This document shows positions 1 to 7,151 of a stretch of 16,992 bases of DNA, one piece after another (within the stretch, counting starts at the first letter, position 1; each line of letters starts with the position of its first letter). The position numbers and the translations under genes were made by a program. Source of the stretch: Cellvibrionales bacterium (GTDB lineage: Bacteria; Pseudomonadota; Gammaproteobacteria; Pseudomonadales; JAHEGP01). Under the pieces are notes generated by a model, which had not been told where the DNA came from, ran no database searches, and saw nothing but the letters and a program-made list of their open reading frames with translations. Where the stretch lies: contig JAHEGP010000041.1 of assembly GCA_024645065.1 (NCBI GenBank), positions 1 through 16,992 of the forward strand, in the 5' to 3' direction.

Positions 1-1099
1 CGTCTGTCCCTTCGTGCAACCGGCCCGCCGCAAAGCTGGCGCGGTAGTGACGGCTGGCATAGAGGTAGGCTTGCAGCGAAAAAGTGGCGGCGTCTGAGTC
101 GCCGGCTGCCAGGCGGGTGTAGAGGATGCCGGCCGGATTTCCAGAGGCGCCACGGGCATATCCGTCGGCGCGTTCCAGCACCGTTACCTGCCAACCGCTG
201 TCGGCCAGCGCTCGGGCAGTGTGACAGCCGGCTAGTCCGGCGCCGATGATAATCGCAGTTTTGCTATCGAAGCGGGGGGCGGCGCCGCAGTGCCAGGCAT
301 GGTGGGCTCGCCGCTGTTTATACTCACGCGGCGGGCGGTTGTCGAATTCACCGATCAGCATATCCCGCTTGCGGCCATGGCCCGGCACTTTATTCACCGC
401 GAAGCCTGCCGCGGCAAGCCCTCGCCTGACCCGGCCGGCGGCGGTAAAGGTGGCGAAGCTGGTGCCGGGCCGGCTGCAAGCAGCAAGGTGTTCGCAAACC
501 TCGGACGACCACATGTCGGGGTTTTTTGCCGGTGCAAACCCGTCCAGCATCAAGGCGTCAGCCTTGAACCCCAGGGAATACCTCAATTCAGGGTGGCCAC
601 AATCGTGGATACCATCGAGGATTTCGATGATGTCGCCAAAACCGAGGGTCAGGGAAACTCCCTGGTCCAGCTGGAGCTGGTGAACGCCGGGCAATGTCGG
701 TGGATAGTGCGCCAATAAACGGGCCGCCAGGGCGTGCAATTCAGGCCAGCGAGCCAGGGCTGTTTGCAGTTCCCCCGTCGTCAGTGGGTGCTTTTCTATG
801 CTGACGAAATGCAACCGTGCAGCATCCGGCGCCTCCCGTTGCCATAGCTGCCAGGCGGCAAGAAAGTTAAGTCCAGTACCAAATCCACATTCAATGATGA
901 TAAAGTGCGCGTCTTTTGGCAGCCGCCGCCAGCGCTCGGCCAGGCGATTACCGTTCAGGAACACGTGGCGGCTTTCGGCAAGGCCATTCGCGCTGGAAAA
1001 ATAGACATCACCATAGCGTTGGGAAACAGGGGTGCCGTCAGAATTCCAGCTGAGCGTGGCGGGCTGCAAGGAGTGGGTGCTATCCGGGTGTTCAGTCAT
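1..1099 (-). CDS. mnmC: MnmC, bifunctional tRNA mnm5s2U34 biosynthesis protein (C-terminal part missing)
   Basis: Bifunctional enzyme for the last steps of 5-methylaminomethyl-2-thiouridine at the tRNA wobble position. The C-terminal FAD domain removes the carboxymethyl group and the N-terminal domain methylates the product with SAM. I translated the minus strand from the ATG at 1099-1097. About 366 codons are present of a family length near 650, so the C-terminal half lies left of the window. Seen: the SAM-binding motif ECGFGTGLNF near residues 69-78, the family signature DGFAPAKNPDMW near 185-196, the stretch GHGRKRDML near 239-247 that closes the methyltransferase domain, then the dinucleotide-binding motif IIIGAGLAG near 282-290 and GASGNPAGILYTRL near 316-329, typical of the FAD oxidoreductase half. 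The start fits the family, whose N-terminus reads xPAxLxWNxxGTPxSxxxxDVYFS. The start codon overlaps the reading frame of the divergent importer gene. Confidence 0.95.
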   Translation of the reverse strand, partial: MTEHPDSTHSLQPATLSWNSDGTPVSQRYGDVYFSSANGLAESRHVFLNGNRLAERWRRLPKDAHFIIIECGFGTGLNFLAAWQLWQREAPDAARLHFVSIEKHPLTTGELQTALARWPELHALAARLLAHYPPTLPGVHQLQLDQGVSLTLGFGDIIEILDGIHDCGHPELRYSLGFKADALMLDGFAPAKNPDMWSSEVCEHLAACSRPGTSFATFTAAGRVRRGLAAAGFAVNKVPGHGRKRDMLIGEFDNRPPREYKQRRAHHAWHCGAAPRFDSKTAIIIGAGLAGCHTARALADSGWQVTVLERADGYARGASGNPAGILYTRLAAGDSDAATFSLQAYLYASRHYRASFAAGRLHEGTD

Positions 1100-2797
1100 A
1101 AGGCAATTCTATCAATAGCGCGTATCGGCGTCAGTGAAGGCGCCATAAAAAGTTGCTGGCGCGGCGCGGCGAGGCACTCACTTGCCGTCGTGCTCGGAGC
1201 GCTGTTGTGCCTGCAGGCAGCGGGCTTGCAGGCGAGGGCAGTCGATGCTGCCAGTCGCACTATATCGCTGGCGATGGCGACGGAGCCACCGAGTCTCAAT
1301 AGCCTGCAGGCCACAGATTCCGAGAGCTTTTTCGTGTTGACCCACGTGATGGAAGGACTGACCCAGTACAACCTCGACAACGAGTTGGTGCCGGGTGTCG
1401 CGGTGCGATGGCAAATTGATGAGGGTGGGGCAACTTTCTGGCTGCGCAGGAATGCCCGCTGGAGCGACGGCAAGCCGGTAACCGCCGACCAGTTTGTCTA
1501 TGCCTGGCGCGAGGCGCTCGACCCCGTGAACGCAGCGCCCTATGCATCTATCCTGTTCCCGGTGAAAAATGCCAGGGCGATCAACAATGGCAAGCTGGAC
1601 AAGGCCGAGTTGGGCGTTGTGGCCATCGACGACCACACGCTGCAGGTGTTTTTTGAACAGCCCTGCCCATATTTTCTTGGCTTGACGGCCTTTGCCACCT
1701 ATTATCCGCTGCGCCAGGATATCGTTGAGGCCCATGGCGCACGCTATGCCGCCGAGTCGAATACCATGGTTTACAATGGGCCCTACGTGTTGCAGCGTTG
1801 GGTGCACGGGGCGAGTCTCAGGCTGGTAAAAAACAGCGCCTATTGGGATGTTGAGCGGCTCGCGATCAACACCATTGAAATTCCCTATATGACCTCGTCT
1901 GCCGCTGCTACGCTCAACCTGTTCAAGGACGATGCCATCGCCCTTGCCGGCCTTGATGCCGAGTCACTCAAAGAGGCGGTGGTGCAGGGTTATCCCGTGC
2001 GCCGCTTTCGCAACGGCATCATTTATTTCATTCAGTTCAATTTTCGCGATGGCAGGGCCAGCGTGAATCACGACCTGCGCCGCGCGATGCAATTGGTTTT
2101 CGACTCGGCAACCCTGGTGAACAAGGTGATTGCCATGCCCGGAAACAAGGCGCTTGATGGCCTGTTTCCCTCAACAGTTAATGGTGTAAGCGAACCGTTC
2201 CAGCGCGAGTTTCCACCACCGCTGCCGCAACAGAATCTGGTCCTGGCGCGGGAGACGATCGCGACTGCCCGGAGGGCATTTGGTGGCGAGTTGCCCCCCC
2301 TAACACTTCTGGTAAGTGAAACGCCAGTGTCCGTTATCATTGGTGAGTACCTGCAAAACATGTTCAAACAGGCGCTGGGCCTGGATATACGCCTTGATAA
2401 GCAGACCTTCAAGCAACGCATAGCGAAGATGCAGTCGGGCGACTTCGATCTGGTGTTGGCAGGCTGGGGTCCCGATTTCGATGACCCTATCACTTACGGT
2501 GATTTGTTCGCCTCCTGGAACGAGAATAATCGCGGCCGCTATAGCAGCGAGCGATATGACCACTGGGTAGCCGCCGGCCAGCAAAGCAGTGATCCACGGG
2601 CGCGGATGGAGGCGATGAACCAGTTACAGCTGATACTGCATGCCGATGTGGCTATATTGCCGCTGTTCGAAGGGGCGTCGGTTTACCTGCAGAACCCGGC
2701 GTTGCGCGGAGTGGGGCGAGCCATTTTCGGTGGCGATCCCAGTTACAAATTCGCATGGATCGAGGCCGCTAACGCCGATGCAAACATTTCTCGCTAA
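1088..2797 (+). CDS. oppA: Peptide ABC transporter periplasmic substrate-binding protein (OppA-like)
   Basis: Periplasmic receptor that hands peptides to the OppBCDF importer encoded directly downstream. It belongs to the SBP_bac_5 family. Seen: a hydrophobic export signal around LAVVLGALLCLQAAG ending near AGLQARA, then the family signature EPPSLNSLQ and VMEGLTQYN, RRNARWSDGKPVTADQFVYAWR, NGPYVLQRWVHGASLRLVKN, and near the C-terminus AGWGPDFDDP. The start is uncertain. The frame is open from 905 inside mnmC, but that extension is antisense to mnmC and precedes the signal peptide. GTG 1088 (14 nt after AAGGAG at 1068-1073) gives 569 residues with an over-long signal-peptide n-region. A rare ATA at 1145, preceded by GAAGG at 1136-1140, would give 550 residues, nearer the family length of about 540. 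The final 20 nt overlap oppB. Substrate class (oligopeptide, dipeptide or murein peptide) cannot be read from sequence alone. Confidence 0.88.
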   Translation: MFSHKAILSIARIGVSEGAIKSCWRGAARHSLAVVLGALLCLQAAGLQARAVDAASRTISLAMATEPPSLNSLQATDSESFFVLTHVMEGLTQYNLDNELVPGVAVRWQIDEGGATFWLRRNARWSDGKPVTADQFVYAWREALDPVNAAPYASILFPVKNARAINNGKLDKAELGVVAIDDHTLQVFFEQPCPYFLGLTAFATYYPLRQDIVEAHGARYAAESNTMVYNGPYVLQRWVHGASLRLVKNSAYWDVERLAINTIEIPYMTSSAAATLNLFKDDAIALAGLDAESLKEAVVQGYPVRRFRNGIIYFIQFNFRDGRASVNHDLRRAMQLVFDSATLVNKVIAMPGNKALDGLFPSTVNGVSEPFQREFPPPLPQQNLVLARETIATARRAFGGELPPLTLLVSETPVSVIIGEYLQNMFKQALGLDIRLDKQTFKQRIAKMQSGDFDLVLAGWGPDFDDPITYGDLFASWNENNRGRYSSERYDHWVAAGQQSSDPRARMEAMNQLQLILHADVAILPLFEGASVYLQNPALRGVGRAIFGGDPSYKFAWIEAANADANISR

Positions 2798-3764
2798 GAC
2801 CCGCCAGGCAGGGCCGCTGGCCCGGTATATTGGCGGCCGGCTTCTGTCGGGCTTGTTTACTATCTGGTTTATTGCCACGGCGACCTTTTTTGTCATGCAT
2901 TGGGTTCCCGGCGATCCACTGAGTGATGAAAAGGCTGTGTCGGCAGAGATACGCCAGAATCTGGAGGCCCGCTATGGTCTCGACAAGCCCCTTCCCCAGC
3001 AGTACTGGATCTACATTACATCCATGCTGAAAGGCGATTTTGGTATTTCCTACACCCAGAAAAACCGCAGTGTCAACGATATTATCGCCGAGCACTTTCC
3101 GGTGTCCGCAATGCTGGGTGCCCTGGCGATCGTGTTCGCAACCCTTGGCGGCATCGTCTGGGGAGCGATTGCGGCGCGCTTTCGCAACCGCTGGCCGGAC
3201 GCCGTGATCATGTTTGCCGTGATACTGACGGTGTCGGTGCCGAGCTTTGTGTTTGCGGCCCTGAGCCAGCACCTGATTATCAAGCTGAATCAGGCCACCG
3301 GTGTGTCGGTATTGCCGGTGGCGGGCTGGGGAGGGTTGCGTCATATGCTGGTGCCGGCGCTGGTGCTGGGCCTCGGAACCATGGCCTACCTGACTCGGCT
3401 CATGCGGGCCTCGACTCTCGAGGTGGGCAGCGCTGACTACATCAAGACCGCTCGTTCCAAGGGCCTTTCATCCTTGCAGGTGTTCTTGCACCACGAACTG
3501 CGCAATGCGGTGTTGCCGCTGATCACGGTACTGGGACCAGCCATTGCCGCGATAACCACAGGGGGCTTTGTGGTCGAGTTGATCTTTACCATTCCCGGCC
3601 TCGGGCGATATTTCGTCACTGCGGTACAGCAGCTCGACTACACGGTCATCATGGGTACCACGGTTTTTTATGGTGCTTTCCTGGTTTTGATGGTGCTCCT
3701 GGTCGATATTGTTTACGGCCTGGTGGATCCGCGAATACGCCTGCAGGGCCGAGCTGATGCTTAG
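2778..3764 (+). CDS. oppB: Peptide ABC transporter permease OppB
   Basis: Inner-membrane permease subunit that pairs with OppC to form the channel of the peptide importer. The 328 residues agree with the family length. Seen: N-terminal YIGGRLLSGLFTIWFIATATFFVMHWVPGDP, typical of OppB/DppB, several hydrophobic segments, and the EAA loop that contacts the ATPases (DYIKTARSKGLSSLQVFLHHELRNAVLP, roughly residues 221-248), followed by IFTIPGLGRYFVTAV. The ATG at 2778 was chosen because the frame upstream is antisense-like low-quality sequence lying inside the receptor gene and because the protein then begins as its relatives do. It overlaps the receptor gene by 20 nt and oppC by 8 nt, which implies translational coupling. 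A weak GAGG lies about 12 nt before the start. Confidence 0.94.
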   Translation: MQTFLAKTRQAGPLARYIGGRLLSGLFTIWFIATATFFVMHWVPGDPLSDEKAVSAEIRQNLEARYGLDKPLPQQYWIYITSMLKGDFGISYTQKNRSVNDIIAEHFPVSAMLGALAIVFATLGGIVWGAIAARFRNRWPDAVIMFAVILTVSVPSFVFAALSQHLIIKLNQATGVSVLPVAGWGGLRHMLVPALVLGLGTMAYLTRLMRASTLEVGSADYIKTARSKGLSSLQVFLHHELRNAVLPLITVLGPAIAAITTGGFVVELIFTIPGLGRYFVTAVQQLDYTVIMGTTVFYGAFLVLMVLLVDIVYGLVDPRIRLQGRADA

Positions 3765-5154
3765 TCCCGTGATTCCCCGAGAATACTTCGAGCCACTGGG
3801 GCGGCAGCAGAGTGAGGAACTGATAACTCGGCCGAGCCTGAGTTACTGGCAGCATGTCTGGCTGCGGTTCAGGAAAAACCGTATGGCCCTGGCGGCCCTG
3901 GGGGTTGCGCTGGCGCTGGTGCTGTTTGCGGTAATTGGTCCCTGGCTGTGGCCGGTGGATCCCGCTGCGCAAAACATCGGCAGCCGCTCGCTCGGACCCA
4001 CCTGGTCGCGGTCTGCCGAGGTCGTGGCCTGGAGGCCATGGCGCGCGGACAGCGCAAGCTGGCAAGCGGCACTGTCTGGAACCGGTATCGATATCGCTGT
4101 GGTCGAGGCCAATACTGAATACGTTCGCTTGCTCTGGAAACCGGTGCCGAAAGCGACCCGTTATGCGGTTTATCGCAACGATCAACCGGAGCTTGCCAGG
4201 GACTCTCCCGGGCTGCCGCTGGAGGATATCGCGGCCGATGCAATGCCGATGCTGGAGGATCGGCTGGACCTGCGGGAGCGTGATTACCGCTATAGTATTA
4301 TCGCCTACGATGGTCGCGGGGATGAGCTGCAGCGCTATCAAATAGGGCTGCGACCCGCACTCGCGATATCGCTTATCGACGGCCAGTTGCAGGGTTTGGT
4401 CCCCCTCGAGCTGGATTCTCGTCAGGCGCAGGGCCTCGGGGTAACCCTGCCGGCGCATCCCTTGGGCACTGACCACCTCGGGCGGGATATTCTGGCGCGC
4501 TTGATGCACGGCGGTCGGATTTCGCTGTTTATCGGGGTTGCCGCGCCGCTGTTATACGTGATGTTCGGTGCGCTCTACGGGGGTGTGGCGGCCTATTTCG
4601 GTGGCCGGTTTGATGACGTCATGATGCGGGTTGCGGACTTTGTGGTGGCGCTCCCATTCCTGTTGTTCATGATACTGTTCAGGGTGCTATTCAACATCCA
4701 GCCGGGAGAGAGCGGCATAACCGCGATGCTGGTGGCGATGATCGTGCTCGGGTGGCCCTCCACAGCGAGGTTGGTGCGGGGTCAGGTGCTGCAACTGAAG
4801 GAGCAGGCTTTTGTTAACGCAGCGCGCATCCTGGGTGGCAGGCCGTTTTACATCATCATGACTCATATGCTGCCCAACGTGATGGGTGTACTGCTGGTGT
4901 CGCTCACGTTTGCGATTCCCTCGGCGATATTCACGGAAGCGTTTTTGTCGTTTATCGGTCTTGGCGTGGCACCCCCGGCACCTTCCTGGGGCAGCATGTG
5001 TAACGATGGGATTCGCACCATGCTCTCACACCCCCACGAGCTCCTTTTTCCTGCTATCGCTATCAGCTTGACCGTGCTTGCTTTCAACTTGCTGGGCGAT
5101 GCGCTGCGCGATGCTTTTGATATTCGCCTGCGCGAGGGTGTTGGCAATGCCTGA
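3757..5154 (+). CDS. oppC: Peptide ABC transporter permease OppC with a large periplasmic insertion
   Basis: Second membrane permease subunit of the peptide importer. The ATG at 3757 gives 465 residues, against about 300 for ordinary OppC/DppC. Order of parts: cytoplasmic N-tail 1-43; first membrane segment about 44-66; then, where the family normally goes within 20-30 residues to the conserved HPLGTDxLGRD motif, about 150 extra residues (83-230) that resemble a fibronectin-III fold; then HPLGTDHLGRDILARL at 234-249, further membrane segments, and the EAA loop FVNAARILGGRPFYIIMTHMLPN at 352-374. Reading frame and codon style continue smoothly across the insertion, so this is not a frameshift artefact. 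By the usual topology the insertion is periplasmic, on the side where the receptor docks. It overlaps oppB and oppD by 8 nt each. Confidence 0.93.
   Translation: MLSPVIPREYFEPLGRQQSEELITRPSLSYWQHVWLRFRKNRMALAALGVALALVLFAVIGPWLWPVDPAAQNIGSRSLGPTWSRSAEVVAWRPWRADSASWQAALSGTGIDIAVVEANTEYVRLLWKPVPKATRYAVYRNDQPELARDSPGLPLEDIAADAMPMLEDRLDLRERDYRYSIIAYDGRGDELQRYQIGLRPALAISLIDGQLQGLVPLELDSRQAQGLGVTLPAHPLGTDHLGRDILARLMHGGRISLFIGVAAPLLYVMFGALYGGVAAYFGGRFDDVMMRVADFVVALPFLLFMILFRVLFNIQPGESGITAMLVAMIVLGWPSTARLVRGQVLQLKEQAFVNAARILGGRPFYIIMTHMLPNVMGVLLVSLTFAIPSAIFTEAFLSFIGLGVAPPAPSWGSMCNDGIRTMLSHPHELLFPAIAISLTVLAFNLLGDALRDAFDIRLREGVGNA
4003..4446 (+). other. Fibronectin-III-like insertion inside OppC (codons 83-230)
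   Basis: Protein region between the first membrane segment and the conserved HPLGTD motif of OppC. The core (about residues 110-200) reads like a bacterial FN3 domain: the strand VRLLWKPVPKATRYAVYRND matches the FN3 pattern x-L-x-W-x-x-V-x-x-A-x-x-Y-x-V-Y-R, and the later YRYSIIAYDGRGDE followed by LQRY matches the Y-x-Y-x-I-x-A-x-D-x-x-G segment. Flanks at 83-110 and 200-230 are not assigned. Position implies periplasmic exposure. Whether it helps receptor docking, binds cell wall or is neutral cannot be told from sequence. Confidence 0.7.
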
Positions 5155-6154
5155 GGACACGCTCCTGGAAGTGAGTGGCCTGGGTGTCGATATCCCCACC
5201 CACGGCGGTTATGTGCACGCGGTGCGCGGCATCGATTTTACCCTGCGGCCCGGTACAACCATGGCACTGGTTGGTGAGTCCGGATGTGGCAAGTCCGTTT
5301 CGGTGCAGGCCATGGTCGGTCTGTTAGCCACTCCCGGGCTGCGCCTCTCAGGATCGGTTTTATTCCAGCAACGGGATCTGCTTCAGCTGGAGCAGGGGCA
5401 ACTGAACCGGATTCGTGGCGCCCGCATCGGCATGGTGTTCCAGGATCCGCTGTCGGCGTTTAACCCGACCCGTACCATTGGTTCCCAGATCGCCGAAACC
5501 CTGCGCATCCACAAGGGCATGAGCAAGGCTGACGGCCTGGTGGAGGCGCGAAGGTTGCTCGATGAATGTCGCTTGTCTGAGCCCACCAAGCGGGTAGCAC
5601 AATACCCCTTCGAGCTGTCGGGGGGAATGTTACAGCGAGCTATGATCGCGATGGCCCTGGCGTGCGGGCCCGAACTGTTGATTGCCGATGAACCGACCAC
5701 GGCACTGGATGTGACAACCCAGGACCAGATTCTTTGGCTCCTCCAGCAACTCCAGCAAACCCGGGGCATGGCGATCCTGTTGATAACCCATGACCTGGCG
5801 GTAGTGGCGCGCATGGCCGATGAGGTCGCGGTCATGTATGCCGGCCAGCTGGTTGAAAAGGCAGGCGTCGAGCGTTTGTTCGCTGCGCCGGCGCACCCCT
5901 ACACCCGCGCCTTGCTGCGGGCCACGCCCCACGGCGAGATGATTACCGATCAGCCACTGGAAACGATACCCGGAAGCCCGCCCGATTTGTTCGCACCGCC
6001 GCAGGGCTGCGGTTTTTATCCGCGCTGTAGCGAGGCTATGAGGATTTGCCGCCAACGCATGCCTGAGATCCTGCCGGCAGGTGACGCAGCAGTGTCGCGC
6101 TGCTGGCTGCAGCACCCGGATTACCTGGCAGCCAGGGGAGCGGGTAATGACTGA
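5147..6154 (+). CDS. oppD: Peptide ABC transporter ATP-binding protein OppD
   Basis: Cytoplasmic ATPase that, with OppF, powers the importer. The 335 residues agree with the family length. Seen: Walker A GESGCGKS at 43-50, Q-loop VFQDPLSAFNP at 97-107, ABC signature LSGGM at 157-161, Walker B LLIADEP at 177-183, and H-loop H215. The C-terminal extension has four cysteines (C288, C294, C301, C319) in the arrangement GCGFYPRCSEAMRIC...C, typical of the OppD/DppD subgroup and proposed in relatives to hold an iron-sulfur cluster. Start ATG 5147 has GAGGG at 5134-5138 upstream; ATGs further upstream lie inside oppC out of register with family alignment. It overlaps oppC and oppF by 8 nt each. Confidence 0.95.
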   Translation: MPEDTLLEVSGLGVDIPTHGGYVHAVRGIDFTLRPGTTMALVGESGCGKSVSVQAMVGLLATPGLRLSGSVLFQQRDLLQLEQGQLNRIRGARIGMVFQDPLSAFNPTRTIGSQIAETLRIHKGMSKADGLVEARRLLDECRLSEPTKRVAQYPFELSGGMLQRAMIAMALACGPELLIADEPTTALDVTTQDQILWLLQQLQQTRGMAILLITHDLAVVARMADEVAVMYAGQLVEKAGVERLFAAPAHPYTRALLRATPHGEMITDQPLETIPGSPPDLFAPPQGCGFYPRCSEAMRICRQRMPEILPAGDAAVSRCWLQHPDYLAARGAGND

Positions 6155-7112
6155 ACCATTGTTACGAATAGAGGGGGTCAGCTGTTATTTTCCGATTGGC
6201 GGCGGACAGGTTTTGCGCGCCGTTGACGATGTCAGCCTGGATTTGCATGAGGGCGAAATTGTTGGGCTGGTAGGGGAGAGCGGGTCCGGCAAGAGTACCC
6301 TGGGTAAATTGCTTATTGGCTTGAATCATAAGTCCGGTGGCACGGTTCGCCTCGACGGGCGGGCGTTGCCGCGGCATTATCGAAGTCGGGACTTTCGCGC
6401 CCAGAGCGCAATCATGCAAATGATTTTCCAGGAAGTATACAGCGCCCTCAGCCCCCGGATGACCGCGTCCGAAATCGTCATGGAGGGGCTGCGCCTGGCC
6501 GACAACGGACGTTACAGCCCAGAGGCGTTGCAGGCGCAGGCCCGGTCGTGGCTCGAGCGGGTGGGGCTATCTGCAGCTCATATGAATCGTTATCCCCACG
6601 AGTTCTCCGGAGGTCAGCGCCAGCGCCTGGGCATAGCCCGGGCCCTTGCTCTGCAACCCAAACTGCTGATTTGCGACGAACCGGTTTCGGCACTGGATGT
6701 CTCGGTGCAGTCGCAGATAGTCAACCTGCTTGAGAACATTCGTCGGGAAATGGGTATTGGTATCCTGTTTATCGCCCATGACCTTTCCATGGTGCGGTAC
6801 ATCTCGGATCGAATTGCCGTGATGTATCTCGGCAGATTGGTGGAGGTTGGGCCGGCCCGGCAGGTGTTTGAAAATCCGGCCCACCCCTATACCCAGGCGT
6901 TGCTGGCTTCCAATCCAGTACCCGACCCGGTGCTGGAGCGCCAGCGCCAGCATCAACCGATTCAGGGAGAGGTGCTGGCGCCCATCGGTCCCGCGACCGG
7001 TTGTCGCTTTGCGCCGCGCTGCCCCCATGCCGACAGTCTATGCCTTGGCCAGCAGCCAGAGCAGAGACCGCACCGGCAAGGGGATTGGCTGGTGGCCTGT
7101 CACAGGGTGTAG
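6147..7112 (+). CDS. oppF: Peptide ABC transporter ATP-binding protein OppF
   Basis: Second cytoplasmic ATPase of the importer and last gene of the operon. The 321 residues match the family. Seen: Walker A GESGSGKS at 43-50, Q-loop glutamine at 95, ABC signature FSGGQ at 153-157, Walker B LLICDEP at 173-179, H-loop H211, and the C-terminal Cys-rich tail CRFAPRCPHADSLC plus C318. A small departure is QEVYSALSPRM after the Q-loop, where relatives usually have QDPYxSLNPRM. The ATG at 6147 is preceded by AGGGGAG. Its first 8 nt overlap the end of oppD. A hairpin terminator follows 12 nt after the stop. Confidence 0.94.
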   Translation: MTEPLLRIEGVSCYFPIGGGQVLRAVDDVSLDLHEGEIVGLVGESGSGKSTLGKLLIGLNHKSGGTVRLDGRALPRHYRSRDFRAQSAIMQMIFQEVYSALSPRMTASEIVMEGLRLADNGRYSPEALQAQARSWLERVGLSAAHMNRYPHEFSGGQRQRLGIARALALQPKLLICDEPVSALDVSVQSQIVNLLENIRREMGIGILFIAHDLSMVRYISDRIAVMYLGRLVEVGPARQVFENPAHPYTQALLASNPVPDPVLERQRQHQPIQGEVLAPIGPATGCRFAPRCPHADSLCLGQQPEQRPHRQGDWLVACHRV

Positions 7113-7124
7113 CCAAAAGCGGGG

Positions 7125-7151
7125 GCTCCCGGGTTGCGGGAGCACGGTTTT
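7125..7151. terminator. Probable bidirectional intrinsic terminator between oppF and the convergent coiled-coil gene
   Basis: A perfect 7-bp GC-rich stem, GCTCCCG (7125-7131) and CGGGAGC (7137-7143), around a 5-nt loop. TTTT follows at 7148-7151 on the plus strand. AAAA at 7115-7118 on the other side becomes a T-run for minus-strand transcription. It sits just after the oppF stop, and its right edge touches the stop codon of the minus-strand gene. T-runs are short and separated by 4-6 nt from the stem, so efficiency is uncertain. Confidence 0.65.

Noticed and set aside
246..1004. Plus-strand open frames of 145, 142 and 68 codons at the left edge
   Set aside because: They are antisense to mnmC, whose minus-strand frame contains clear family motifs over the same bases.
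905..1087. N-terminal extension of the peptide receptor to ATG 905
   Set aside because: It would put about 100 non-conserved residues before the signal peptide and lies wholly antisense to mnmC.
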